64,000 nucleotides of DNA from Neorhizobium sp. JUb45. Its GTDB lineage: Bacteria; Pseudomonadota; Alphaproteobacteria; Rhizobiales; Rhizobiaceae. Under the pieces are notes generated by a model, which was not told where the DNA came from, ran no database searches, and was given only the letters and a program-made list of their open reading frames with translations. The stretch is from the NCBI RefSeq assembly GCF_004343585.1, contig NZ_SLYW01000001.1, positions 1,054,001 through 1,118,000 on the forward strand, in the 5' to 3' direction. Position numbers and translations under genes: made by a program. Of this stretch, positions 44,606-53,430 are shown in pieces (position 1 is the first letter of the stretch; every line of letters begins with the position of its first letter).

Positions 44606-45850
44606 GTGCTTGATTGGGAACATATCTTCGCCACGCGTTCCGGCCGCATGAAGGCTTCGGAAATCCGCGAGCTTTTGAAATTGCTGGAACAGCCGGACAT
44701 CATCTCGTTTGCCGGCGGCATTCCGGATCCGGCGCTGTTTCCGGCGGAAGAATTCAAGGCGGCCTATGCCGATATCTTTTCCGGTGCGCAGGTGAATTCG
44801 GCGCTGCAATATTCGGTGAGCGAAGGCTACAAGCCGCTGCGCGACTGGATTGTTGCGGACATGGCCAAGATCGGCATCGACTGTTCGGCCGACAACGTGT
44901 TCATCACCTCCGGCTCGCAGCAGGCGCTCGACTATTTCGGCAAGCTGTTTCTGTCGCCGAACGATACGGCGCTGGTCACATGGCCGACCTATCTTGGCGC
45001 GCTTTCGGCCTTTAATGCCTATGAACCGCATTACGATCAGCTGTCTCTCAACGGCAACCGCACGCCGGCAGCTTATCGCGAGACGGCATCCAAGGCTGGC
45101 GGCGCGGTGAAGTTCGCCTATCTCTCGGCCGACTTCTCAAACCCCACAGGTGAGACGATCGACCTTGCCGGCCGTGAAAAGCTGCTGGCGCTGGCCGACG
45201 AACTGGATATCGCCATCCTCGAAGACGCGGCCTATCAGAACCTGCGTTTCGACGGTGAAGCCATCGCGCCGATCCTGGCGCTCGACATTGCGCGCAGCGG
45301 CGGCATTGAAAACACCCGCACCATCTATAGCGGCAGTTTTTCGAAAACGCTGGCGCCGGGTCTGCGCGTCGGTTTCGTCGTCGCTGCCATGCCGGTCATC
45401 CGCAAGCTGGTTCTGATGAAACAGGCGGCCGACCTGCATTCCTCGACGATCAACCAGATCGCCGTCGAACATGTCGCCTCGCGCGGTTTCGCCGAGCAGG
45501 TCGCCAAGATCAAGCGTGTCTACAGTGGTCGTCGCGACGCCATGCTGGCGGCGCTCGAAAAATACATGCCCAAGAACACCAGCTGGACGAAGCCGGAAGG
45601 CGGCATGTTCGTCTGGGTGACGTTGCCGGAGGGCATGGACGGCGCCGAGCTGCTGGCGAAATCGCTGGCAACCGAAAAGGTGGCCTTCGTGCCGGGCAAG
45701 GCGTTTTTTGCCGATGGCAGCAATGCAAACACGCTGCGCGTCTCGTTCTCCTGCGCCAATGACCAGATGATCGACGAGGGCATCAAGCGCCTTGGCCGTC
45801 TGGTTGCCAATGCCTCGGTGACCGATCACGAAAGCCTGCCGATCATCTGA
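44606..45850 (+). CDS. class I/II PLP-dependent aminotransferase (2-aminoadipate/LysN-like)
   Basis: The 414-aa fold-type I aminotransferase is of the MocR-like/LysN/KAT-II group: ISFAGGIPDPALFP, ALQYSVSEGYKPLRDWI, FITSGSQQALDYFGKLF, SADFSNPTGETIDLAGR, AILEDAAYQNLRFDGE. The PLP lysine region is YSGSFSKTLAPGLRVGFVVA. Substrates in this group include 2-aminoadipate, aromatic and branched-chain amino acids; this one is not assigned. The start is GTG at 44606 with AGAGGAAA upstream. It is a single-gene unit with a palindromic site upstream and a terminator downstream. Confidence 0.9.
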   Translation: MLDWEHIFATRSGRMKASEIRELLKLLEQPDIISFAGGIPDPALFPAEEFKAAYADIFSGAQVNSALQYSVSEGYKPLRDWIVADMAKIGIDCSADNVFITSGSQQALDYFGKLFLSPNDTALVTWPTYLGALSAFNAYEPHYDQLSLNGNRTPAAYRETASKAGGAVKFAYLSADFSNPTGETIDLAGREKLLALADELDIAILEDAAYQNLRFDGEAIAPILALDIARSGGIENTRTIYSGSFSKTLAPGLRVGFVVAAMPVIRKLVLMKQAADLHSSTINQIAVEHVASRGFAEQVAKIKRVYSGRRDAMLAALEKYMPKNTSWTKPEGGMFVWVTLPEGMDGAELLAKSLATEKVAFVPGKAFFADGSNANTLRVSFSCANDQMIDEGIKRLGRLVANASVTDHESLPII

Positions 45851-45874
45851 TCGACGATCACGATAGATGTCGAG

Positions 45875-45908
45875 AAAGGGCGGATCCACAGGCGATTCGC
45901 CCTTTTTT
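45875..45908 (+). terminator. intrinsic terminator after the aminotransferase gene
   Basis: AAAGGGCG (45875-45882) and CGCCCTTT (45898-45905) form an 8-bp stem ending in a T-run through 45908. Confidence 0.85.
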
Positions 45909-45996
45909 CGTAACTGTTGCCGTCCGCGGCAAACACTGTCACATGAGTGTCGTTGAATGTGTGTTTAAGCGCGTCAGCTCAAACAGGATGACCCTC

Positions 45997-46977
45997 ATGA
46001 AAAAGCTTCTGTCCACCTTTACGGCGCTCGTGGCGCTCGGCTTCGCAGGCGTCGTCAACGCTGCCGATCTGGTGGTCTATACCAGCCAGCCGAATGCCGA
46101 CGCACAGGCAACCATTGATGGCTTCAAGGCTGCCAATCCGGGCGTCGATGTCGAATGGGTCCGCGACGGAACCCCGCAGATCATGGCAAAGCTGAACGCC
46201 GAACTTGCTGCCGGCAACCCGGTTGCCGACGTTCTGCTGATCGCCGACACGGTCACCTTCGAGCGGATGAAGGCTGCCGGCCAGCTGCTCGCCTACAAGT
46301 CGCCGGAAGCCAAGAATTTCGATGCCTCGCTTTATGACGCTGACGGCTTCTATTATTCGACCAAGCTGATCACCACCGGCATCATGTACAACACGCAGGC
46401 TGCCATGAAGCCGGAAAGCTGGGCCGATCTTGCCAAGCCGGAAGCCAAGGGCCTCGTCACCATGCCGAGCCCGGTTGCTTCGGGTGCTGCTCTCATCCAC
46501 GCCCAGACACTTGCCGGTGTCGAAGGTCTCGGCTGGGACTACTACAAGGACCTCAAGGCCAACGGCGCTGTTGCAGCCGGCGGTAACGGCGGCGTGCTGA
46601 AGGCAGTCGCTTCTGGCGAAAAGGCTTACGGCGTCGTCGTCGATTATATGCCGATCCGCGAGAAGGCCAAGGGCGCGCCGGTCGAGTTCGTTTTCCCGAA
46701 GGAAGGCGTTTCCGCCGTCACCGAGCCGGCGGCAATCCTGTCCTCGACCAAACATCAGGACAACGCCAAAAAGTTCATGGACTATCTGCTGTCGGAAAAC
46801 GGCCAGAAGATTGCCGCCGGTCTCGGCTATATCCCGGCCCGTAACGGCATCGACCTGCCGGCCGGTTACCCGGCACGCGACAAGATCAAGGTCCTGCCGC
46901 TCAATGCTGCCGATGCGCTCAAGAATTCGGAAAAGGACGTAAAAACCTTCTCCGATATCTTTGGCACCAAGGGCTGA
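45997..46977 (+). CDS. periplasmic substrate-binding protein, FbpA/PhnS-like ABC transporter
   Basis: The 326-aa protein has a Sec signal peptide (MKKLLSTFTALVALGFAGVVNA then ADLVVYTSQ). The mature part is of the family 1 binding-protein type that includes ferric-ion (FbpA/SfuA) and 2-aminoethylphosphonate receptors: SQPNADAQATIDGFKAANPGV, ADTVTFERMKAAGQL, PVASGAALIHAQTLAGVEGLGW. A tyrosine pair (GFYYSTKLITTG) is present, but iron ligands cannot be confirmed by eye. No iron-responsive operator (TGA-N9-TCA) was seen upstream. ATG at 45997 is chosen; 45988 is possible. It is first in a three-gene import operon. Confidence 0.87.
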   Translation: MKKLLSTFTALVALGFAGVVNAADLVVYTSQPNADAQATIDGFKAANPGVDVEWVRDGTPQIMAKLNAELAAGNPVADVLLIADTVTFERMKAAGQLLAYKSPEAKNFDASLYDADGFYYSTKLITTGIMYNTQAAMKPESWADLAKPEAKGLVTMPSPVASGAALIHAQTLAGVEGLGWDYYKDLKANGAVAAGGNGGVLKAVASGEKAYGVVVDYMPIREKAKGAPVEFVFPKEGVSAVTEPAAILSSTKHQDNAKKFMDYLLSENGQKIAAGLGYIPARNGIDLPAGYPARDKIKVLPLNAADALKNSEKDVKTFSDIFGTKG

Positions 46978-46988
46978 TATAAAGCCTG

Positions 46989-48683
46989 ATGTTCCGATCT
47001 CAGAATCGAGGAAACAGCCAGCCCCGCTGGCTGTTTTCCTTTGTCGTCATGGTGATCTTCTTCCTCAGCGTTTTGCCGCTGGGAAGACTGGCCATGACCG
47101 GCATTTCATCTGCCTTCGATGGCGGTGCACGTGAACTCCTGTCCGATCCGGCCGTGTGGCAGGCGGTGTATGACACGCTCACCACGTCCTTCCTCGGCAT
47201 GATTGCGGCCGTCATCCTCGGTGGTGGTTTTGCGCTGCTGCTGACGCTGTTCGATGTGCGCGGCAAAACCGCCCTCGGTTTTCTCTTCATGCTGCCGACG
47301 ATGATCCCGCCGCAGGTGACGGCGCTTGCCTGGATCGGCATGACCGGACCTTCGAGTGCGCTTCTGAAAGCGATCGGTATGGCGCCAGCGCTCGGCAGCC
47401 CGCAGCCGCTTTATTCGATCGGCGGCATCGCGCTTCTCTATGGCGTGCAGAACGCGCCGCTCGTTTTCCTGTCGTTGCGCGCCGGCCTGCTGGCGTTGCC
47501 GCGTGACGGTGTGGAGGCCGCAAGGCTGTCCGGCGCTTCGTCCTGGCAGGTTCTGAAGGATGTCATTCTGCCTTTGTCTCTGCCGGGCTTCGTGGCGGGC
47601 GCGGCAATTGCCTTCGTGTCCTGCGTCGGCAATTTTGGCATTCCCGCCATTCTCGGCATTCCGGCATCGATCTACACGCTGCCGACGCTGATCTACTCGA
47701 AATTCGCGGCCTTCGGACCGGGCACATTCGGCGACGTGTCGCTGCTTTCCGGCCTGATCGCCATTCTGTCGGTGATCGGCCTGACGGTCGAGGAGCGGGT
47801 GTTGCGTGGCCGCGATTACCGCGTCATCGGGCTTTCGGGGCAGGTGGCGATGTTCCGTCTCGGCAACTGGCGGCTGCTGGGCGAACTGGTTCTGTGGCTG
47901 CTGATCTTCATCATGCTAGTCATGCCGCTGACGGCATTGATCGCAAGCTCGCTGGCGCCGGCCTATGGTGTGCCGCTGACGCCGGCCACCGCGACGCTCG
48001 ACGCCTATCGCGAAGTTCTGTTCAAACAGGCGATCACCCGTACGGCCTTCGTCAATTCGGTGTTCCTGTCGCTGGCAACGGCGGTCGGCCTTCTCGTGGT
48101 GACGGTCCTGACGGGCTATTATCTCGTGCGCTCGAAAAGCCGACTGGCGCCTGTTCTATCGGCGCTGGCGGAAATTCCCTATGCGCTGCCGGGTATCGTT
48201 CTGGCCGTAGCGCTGATCCTGGTTTTCGCCGCACCGATCCCGATCATCGGCATTTCCATCTACGGCACGATCTGGATCATCCTGATCGCTTACTTCTCGA
48301 GCTTCTTCGCGGTCAGCCTGAAACCGGTGGTGAGTGCCTTCCGTCAGCTCGATCCATCACTGGAAGAGGCGGCTCGCCTTTCCGGTGCCGGTTTCGGGCG
48401 GCGACTGATCGATATCGTCGTGCCGCTGGTGGCACCGGCGGCGGGTGCGTCGGTCATTCTCGTCTTTCTCATTGCCTGCAACGAGCTCACCGTGTCTGCC
48501 ATTCTCTGGTCGGCCGGCACGCAGACGCTCGGCGTGGCGATTTACAATCTCGATGATAGCGGCAGTTTCAACCTCGCTGCAGCGCTTTCCGTCCTCGTTG
48601 TGATCATGGTGATTGCGATGATGCTGGTGCTGGAACTGATGGCCAAGAAACTTCCGAAAGGTGTGGTACCGTGGCGAAGCTGA
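46989..48683 (+). CDS. ABC transporter permease, fused two-domain (FbpB-like)
   Basis: The 564-aa inner-membrane protein has about 12 transmembrane helices in two homologous halves. Each has an EAA-type loop: one near residues 170-190 (GVEAARLSGASSWQVLKDVILPL) and one near 455-475 (SLEEAARLSGAGFGRRLIDIVVPLV). Fused permeases are typical of ferric and some phosphonate/thiamine importers. It starts 12 bp after the binding-protein gene and overlaps the ATPase gene by 13 bp. Confidence 0.92.
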   Translation: MFRSQNRGNSQPRWLFSFVVMVIFFLSVLPLGRLAMTGISSAFDGGARELLSDPAVWQAVYDTLTTSFLGMIAAVILGGGFALLLTLFDVRGKTALGFLFMLPTMIPPQVTALAWIGMTGPSSALLKAIGMAPALGSPQPLYSIGGIALLYGVQNAPLVFLSLRAGLLALPRDGVEAARLSGASSWQVLKDVILPLSLPGFVAGAAIAFVSCVGNFGIPAILGIPASIYTLPTLIYSKFAAFGPGTFGDVSLLSGLIAILSVIGLTVEERVLRGRDYRVIGLSGQVAMFRLGNWRLLGELVLWLLIFIMLVMPLTALIASSLAPAYGVPLTPATATLDAYREVLFKQAITRTAFVNSVFLSLATAVGLLVVTVLTGYYLVRSKSRLAPVLSALAEIPYALPGIVLAVALILVFAAPIPIIGISIYGTIWIILIAYFSSFFAVSLKPVVSAFRQLDPSLEEAARLSGAGFGRRLIDIVVPLVAPAAGASVILVFLIACNELTVSAILWSAGTQTLGVAIYNLDDSGSFNLAAALSVLVVIMVIAMMLVLELMAKKLPKGVVPWRS

Positions 48684-49699
48684 TCCTCAACCGCCTTTCC
48701 AAGGCATTCGAAACCGGCGGCCGTCCGGCCGTCAACGACGTGTCGCTGGAGGTCCGTGATGGCGGTTTTCTGGCTTTGCTCGGCCCATCCGGCTGCGGCA
48801 AGACCACGGTGTTGCGCATGATCGCCGGCTTCGAGCAACCCACCGATGGTGCGATCCTTCTGGGTGACCGGGTGCTCGCCGATGCCGGCGAGATGGTGGC
48901 GCCGGAACATCGCAACATGGCGATGGTGTTCCAGTCCTACGCATTGTGGCCGCACATGAGCGTGGCGGACAATGTCGGATATCCGCTCAAGGTGCGTGGC
49001 ATTTCAGGCAACAAGAAAAAAGCCAAGGTGCGCGAGGCGCTCAACGCCGTGCGGCTCGAAGCCTATGCCGATCGTCGTCCGGCCGATCTGTCCGGCGGCC
49101 AGCGGCAGCGCGTCGCACTTGCGCGCTGCCTTGTCACCGAACCGGATGTGGTTCTGCTCGACGAACCGCTTGCCAATCTCGACCGGCATCTGCGCCAGGA
49201 GATGGAAGAGACTTTTCGCGAGTTCCATGCGCGTTCGGGCGCGACGATGATCTACGTCACCCACGATCAGGCCGAAGCCATGGCGCTTGCGACCGACGTG
49301 GCGGTGATGTCGGAAGGCAAGCTGCTGCAGGTGGCAAGCCCTCAGGAAATCTACGCGCGGCCGGAAGGGCGCCTGGTCGGCGGGCTGGTCGGGCAGGGCG
49401 CAATACTGAAATGGCCGGCGGCATCCGCGAAAAACCGGTTGCTCGACTGGGAGAATTTGCAGCAACTACTGAGCAGTTCGGATTCCGCCGAATGCGCCGA
49501 CATCCTCGTGCGTCCGCAGGATGTCGAGATCAGCGGTGAAGGCATGCCCGCGACCGTCACATCGGTGCTGTTCGAAGGAGAACGTTACGCGCTGAAGCTG
49601 ACGCTCGGCGACGAGCAGATATTGCGGGCCTTCAGCCGGCAGCCGGTGCAGGTGGGCGACAAGGTCTCCATCATCCTGCGATCCGCCTGGAGGCTCTGA
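48671..49699 (+). CDS. ABC transporter ATP-binding protein (FbpC/PotA-like)
   Basis: The 342-aa ATPase drives the importer. It has Walker A GPSGCGKTT, Q-loop MVFQSYALWPHM, signature LSGGQRQRVALAR, Walker B DVVLLDEPLANLD and H-loop YVTHDQAEAMALATD. A C-terminal TOBE-like regulatory domain of about 110 residues follows. The start is GTG at 48671 inside the end of the permease gene, implying translational coupling. Confidence 0.93.
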   Translation: MAKLILNRLSKAFETGGRPAVNDVSLEVRDGGFLALLGPSGCGKTTVLRMIAGFEQPTDGAILLGDRVLADAGEMVAPEHRNMAMVFQSYALWPHMSVADNVGYPLKVRGISGNKKKAKVREALNAVRLEAYADRRPADLSGGQRQRVALARCLVTEPDVVLLDEPLANLDRHLRQEMEETFREFHARSGATMIYVTHDQAEAMALATDVAVMSEGKLLQVASPQEIYARPEGRLVGGLVGQGAILKWPAASAKNRLLDWENLQQLLSSSDSAECADILVRPQDVEISGEGMPATVTSVLFEGERYALKLTLGDEQILRAFSRQPVQVGDKVSIILRSAWRL

Positions 49700-49756
49700 C
49701 AGGTAGCCAGCCACATTTCAGGTGGCTAAGGTGCCGACTGCAATAGGGAAATATCG

Positions 49757-50866
49757 ATGTCTCTTCGCCTCGGCACCTTCAATATCGAAAACCTGATGAC
49801 ACGCTTCGATTTCACAGGCTGGCGTAACCGGCTGCGTCAGGACCGCGTGTTGCAACTGTTCGAGGTTGGCAGCAAGGAAGTTTACGAACAACTTGAACAG
49901 GCGCGGCTGATTGCCGAGACCGACGATACCCGTCAGCTTTCGGCGCTTGCCATCGCCGATGCAGATGCCGACATCCTCTGCCTGCAGGAGGTCGACAACA
50001 TGCCGGCCCTGCAGGCGTTCGAATACGGTTATCTCTACCGTATGGTCGGCAACGGTTATCTCCAGAAGTTTCTGGTCGAGGGCAATGACGGGCGCGGCAT
50101 CGATGTTGCCGTGCTGATGCGCGAGGAGACGCGTTCGGGTCAGAAGATCGAGGTCGTCGATGTGCGCAGCCACGCCATGCTGACCTATCAGGATCTCGAT
50201 CTCTTCAACGATGAACTGGCGCTGATCAACAAACCAACCGACAAGATTTTCAAACGTGACTGCCTGGAACTGGAGCTGAAAATCGGGGGCAAGCCGTTTT
50301 CGCTCTACGTCGTTCACTTCAAATCGATGGGCAATGCCCGCGATAACAGGGATGGTCGGCTGGGGACGATGGCAGTCCGCGCCGCCGAGGCGAAGGCAGT
50401 TCGTCTCATTATCGAAAAGCATTTGGGCAAAGACGGCGCGCGCACCGGCAACTTCGCCATTTGCGGCGACATGAACGATTATCAGGAGCGTGTGAAAGTC
50501 ATCGGCACCCGTCGCAGCGGCTATCAGTTCGAGCCGGTGCGCGAGGAGGTGAGTGCGCTCGATGTGTTCAGTCACGACGGATTCGCCGAAAATGTCATGT
50601 CACGGCGTGACGTCATGGACCGCTGGACGCTCTACCATGCGCGTGGGCCACAGGAGCAGCATCTCTGCCAGCTGGACTATATCTGGCTGTCATCGGCGCT
50701 CGCTGCCGCCAATCCATCCGCCGTGCCCGACATTATCCGAAATGGCCAGCCGTTTCGCACCGTGTTTCCACCGGGGCAGGAGGTCGAGCGCTTTCCGCGC
50801 GTCGGCTGGGACCGGCCAAAAGCCTCCGATCATTGCCCCGTAGTTCTGGAGTTCGACCTGATATGA
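49757..50866 (+). CDS. endonuclease/exonuclease/phosphatase family protein
   Basis: The 369-aa EEP-fold metal-dependent phosphodiesterase has the conserved core LRLGTFNIENLMTRFDF, ADADILCLQEVDNM (catalytic Glu), YVVHFKS and FAICGDMNDYQ (catalytic Asp/Asn), and a C-terminal KASDHCPVVLEFDL (catalytic Asp-His). No signal peptide is seen, so it is probably cytoplasmic. It could cleave nucleic acid or small phosphodiesters. It overlaps the following Nudix gene by 4 bp. Confidence 0.87.
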   Translation: MSLRLGTFNIENLMTRFDFTGWRNRLRQDRVLQLFEVGSKEVYEQLEQARLIAETDDTRQLSALAIADADADILCLQEVDNMPALQAFEYGYLYRMVGNGYLQKFLVEGNDGRGIDVAVLMREETRSGQKIEVVDVRSHAMLTYQDLDLFNDELALINKPTDKIFKRDCLELELKIGGKPFSLYVVHFKSMGNARDNRDGRLGTMAVRAAEAKAVRLIIEKHLGKDGARTGNFAICGDMNDYQERVKVIGTRRSGYQFEPVREEVSALDVFSHDGFAENVMSRRDVMDRWTLYHARGPQEQHLCQLDYIWLSSALAAANPSAVPDIIRNGQPFRTVFPPGQEVERFPRVGWDRPKASDHCPVVLEFDLI

Positions 50867-51597
50867 CGATCAAGCCCGACGGCATCTGGCCGCCGCCCGC
50901 CAATCCTGTCCGGATCGATGCGGTCGAACTGCACATGGCTGAGGGACCGCATCCCGTTTTCACGGCGAACCGGCAGGCGATCGAGGAAAACTGGCAGGTG
51001 GAGGCCGCAGCCAATCCCTACCTCTTCAACGGCGACATGGTCTTGCAACGACATCTGGCCTTCGACGATGGCGTGATCCGGGGTGTCGCGCATGTGATCC
51101 CCTATTCGACACTGCTCTGGTGGCGCAAACAACCTCATCCCGATGGCGCACTGCATCTGTTCGGCTTTGCGGTGCTGGTATCATCCGATGGCGCCATCAT
51201 CGCCATCCGCATGAGCGAGCGCACGGCCAATCCGGGGCAGGTCTATTGCGCAGCCGGTTCGCTGGACCTTAGCGACATCGTCGATGGCAAGCTCGACCTT
51301 GTCGGCAACATGCGCCGCGAGGTGCGCGAGGAAACCAGCCTTGATCTCGATGAGGCACTGGCCGATCGACATTTTTATGCCAGCCATGCCGATAACCGCA
51401 TCGTCGTTTTCCGCTTCTACCGGTTTTCCGTGACGGCCGACGAGATGGTCGCGCGGATCGAAAACCACATGCTGCACGATAGCGAGCAGGAGATCGAAGG
51501 CGTCGTCGTCATTCGATCGGCGGCGCGGGAGCCCCATCGCTATAACCCGCTGATGTACCCGATCCTCGACATGTTTTTCGGCTCTATGGACAATTGA
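50863..51597 (+). CDS. Nudix hydrolase family protein, atypical
   Basis: The 244-aa protein has a Nudix-like core, with GSLDLSDIVDGKLDLVGN followed by MRREVREETSLDL (REVREE in place of RExxEE). The canonical Glu of GX5EX7 appears replaced by Asp/other, and the first half (1-110) is not Nudix. It would hydrolyse a nucleoside diphosphate linked to X, or be a non-catalytic relative. ATG at 50863 overlaps the stop of the EEP gene by 4 bp, so the pair is translationally coupled and may process the same phosphodiester or nucleotide. Confidence 0.78.
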   Translation: MTIKPDGIWPPPANPVRIDAVELHMAEGPHPVFTANRQAIEENWQVEAAANPYLFNGDMVLQRHLAFDDGVIRGVAHVIPYSTLLWWRKQPHPDGALHLFGFAVLVSSDGAIIAIRMSERTANPGQVYCAAGSLDLSDIVDGKLDLVGNMRREVREETSLDLDEALADRHFYASHADNRIVVFRFYRFSVTADEMVARIENHMLHDSEQEIEGVVVIRSAAREPHRYNPLMYPILDMFFGSMDN

Positions 51598-51667
51598 ACA
51601 AACAGGGTTGCGTCGCGAAAAACGGTGGGGCAGTTTGGCGCCATCGATATCGACAGAGAGGTTCGCT

Positions 51668-52585
51668 GTGGCTCGCCGCTATGCCATCTACGACGTTTTC
51701 ACCGAGAAGCGACTTGCGGGAAATCCGCTGGCAGTCATCTTCGATGGCGACGGTCTCTCCGACGAGGCGATGCAGGCGATAGCCAAGGAAATGAACCTCT
51801 CCGAAACCGTGTTCGTGCAACTGGCGGACAATCCGGCTCATGCGGCGCGTCTGCGTATCTTTACGCCCGGCAAGGAACTGCCGTTTGCGGGCCACCCGAC
51901 GGTTGGCAGCGCAGTCGCTTTGACCGAGCTTGAGCGTGGAACGAATGCCGGCGACGTCGATCTCGTCTGCATGATCGAGGAAAAAATCGGGCCGGTTCGC
52001 TGCGCGGTGAGGCTGCGCAAGGGGGCGGTCGGTTTTGCCGAGTTCGACCTGCCGCGCAAACCGAGCCGGATCGAGCTGCCGCTCGATCTTCAGGGGCTTG
52101 CCGATGCGCTCAGTGTGCAGGTGAGCGAGCTGGCCTTTGAAAACCATGTGCCTTCCATCTGGAGCGCCGGTGTGCCGTTCCTGATGTTGCCGCTGCGCAA
52201 TATCGCTGCCGTGCAGAACATGGAATTCGACGTCACGCTTTGGGAAAAGGCGGCGCCTTTCGTGGAAGGGGCGCTGGCGTCTGCCTATGTCTATTGTCGC
52301 GGCGGCACGCATCATCAGGCCAAATTTCACGCCCGGATGTTTTCACCCGATATGGGAATAGCCGAGGATCCGGCAACCGGTGGCGCCGTGGCTGCTCTGG
52401 CCGGTGCGATCCGCCATTTCGATGCGCTGCCGGATGGTCATCACCCCGTTTTGATCGAACAGGGTGTAGAGATGGGCCGCCCTTCCTACATTTACCTGCA
52501 TATCGACGTCAAAGATGGTGAGATCGGCCGTGCCCGTATCGGCGGACACGCGGTGAAGGTCGCTGAAGGCTCGTTGATCCTCTGA
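51668..52585 (+). CDS. PhzF family isomerase/epimerase
   Basis: The 305-aa protein has the diaminopimelate-epimerase-like double fold: YAIYDVFTEKRLAGNPLAVIFDGDGLSDEAMQAIAKEMNLSETVFV (with the catalytic Glu), LPFAGHPTVGSAVAL and PDMGIAEDPATGGAVAALAG. Reactions in this family vary. The start is GTG at 51668 with AGAGAGG at 51655-51661; an upstream ATG at 51608 has no family match. Confidence 0.9.
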   Translation: MARRYAIYDVFTEKRLAGNPLAVIFDGDGLSDEAMQAIAKEMNLSETVFVQLADNPAHAARLRIFTPGKELPFAGHPTVGSAVALTELERGTNAGDVDLVCMIEEKIGPVRCAVRLRKGAVGFAEFDLPRKPSRIELPLDLQGLADALSVQVSELAFENHVPSIWSAGVPFLMLPLRNIAAVQNMEFDVTLWEKAAPFVEGALASAYVYCRGGTHHQAKFHARMFSPDMGIAEDPATGGAVAALAGAIRHFDALPDGHHPVLIEQGVEMGRPSYIYLHIDVKDGEIGRARIGGHAVKVAEGSLIL

Positions 52586-52736
52586 ACAGGTACCGTCGAC
52601 AGCTTCCGATTCGTAATGGGACACGTTTTCAACTTTTAGTGTAAGTGTTTGCGAAAACTTCGTAAAAATATTTGAGCGAATTGGGAACAAAGCCATGTCC
52701 CAGCCGTTTTGAGGCGTTCGACGGAGACGCGGAAAA

Positions 52737-52940
52737 ATGACGACGGCAATTGTTGAGGTGGCGGTGAAAAACGGTGACAAGCGGATCGCGCTTGGCATCA
52801 TGGATATCGTTCATGCGACTGTATCCGAGCACGGCAGCCTCGAATTTTCCAATCCATGTCGAGAGAACCGTGTCGGGGCGAGCGACCTGCCGCCTTTTAT
52901 CGGGCGCGGCCGGTTCGTGCCTCTTTTCGACCGGAACTGA
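52737..52940 (+). CDS. possible small protein, 67 aa
   Basis: I do not recognise this frame. It starts with ATG after GGAGA at slightly long spacing, has genome-typical codon use with G/C in most third positions, and encodes MTTAIVEVAVKNGDKRIALG at its N terminus. It has no membrane segment. An opposing frame of 106 codons overlaps, so it could be a chance frame. No other feature is seen between 52586 and 53065. Confidence 0.35.
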   Translation: MTTAIVEVAVKNGDKRIALGIMDIVHATVSEHGSLEFSNPCRENRVGASDLPPFIGRGRFVPLFDRN

Positions 52941-53065
52941 GATTCCCATCTAGCTGGAAAAGAAAACGCCGGCGGGTTTTATTCCGCCGAGCATGGTTTC
53001 GGCGTGAGGAGCGTCGGCGCCGGTTACAAACCTCGAATATGCGTAGGCATGACTTAGGAGTTGAA

Positions 53066-53284
53066 ATGATCAGAAGCGAAAAGAGGCGAAGCGAGGAGCC
53101 TCTGGATTCGAATGATCTGCTGCGATGCCAGCAGGTATTCGAGGAGCTGAAGCGAGATTTTGGTGATGTCGAGGATGCCGAGGAGGTCAATCGACTGGCT
53201 GCCATTACCATAGAGCTCTATCGACAAGGCGTGCGCCGCAAGGACCAGCTGCGCACCATGGTGGCCGCCGCCCGCGGGCGCTGA
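53066..53284 (+). CDS. small conserved-type hypothetical protein, 72 aa
   Basis: This charged helical protein (DSNDLLRCQQVFEELKRDFG, DAEEVNRLAAITIELYRQGV) ends in RKDQLRTMVAAARGR. TAGGAG at 53055-53060 supports the ATG at 53066. The pattern resembles small uncharacterised proteins of Rhizobiaceae, but I cannot name a family. It precedes the nitronate monooxygenase gene by 146 bp. Confidence 0.7.
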   Translation: MIRSEKRRSEEPLDSNDLLRCQQVFEELKRDFGDVEDAEEVNRLAAITIELYRQGVRRKDQLRTMVAAARGR

Positions 53285-53430
53285 GCCGGCCTGAAGTACG
53301 CGTTTGTTGCCAACATTTTTATCGTCATTCAGCAGCCGGTGAACCTCTCCACCGGCTGCTTGCGGTTCGGGCATGGCGCCTTATAACGGTTGGCGGGAAA
53401 ACATGGTCCTTGCGACCGGGAGGAGAATGA

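Noticed and set aside
45909..45996. Iron-responsive (TGA-N9-TCA) operator before the FbpABC-type operon
   Set aside because: No convincing match was found, so iron as substrate remains unsupported by regulation.
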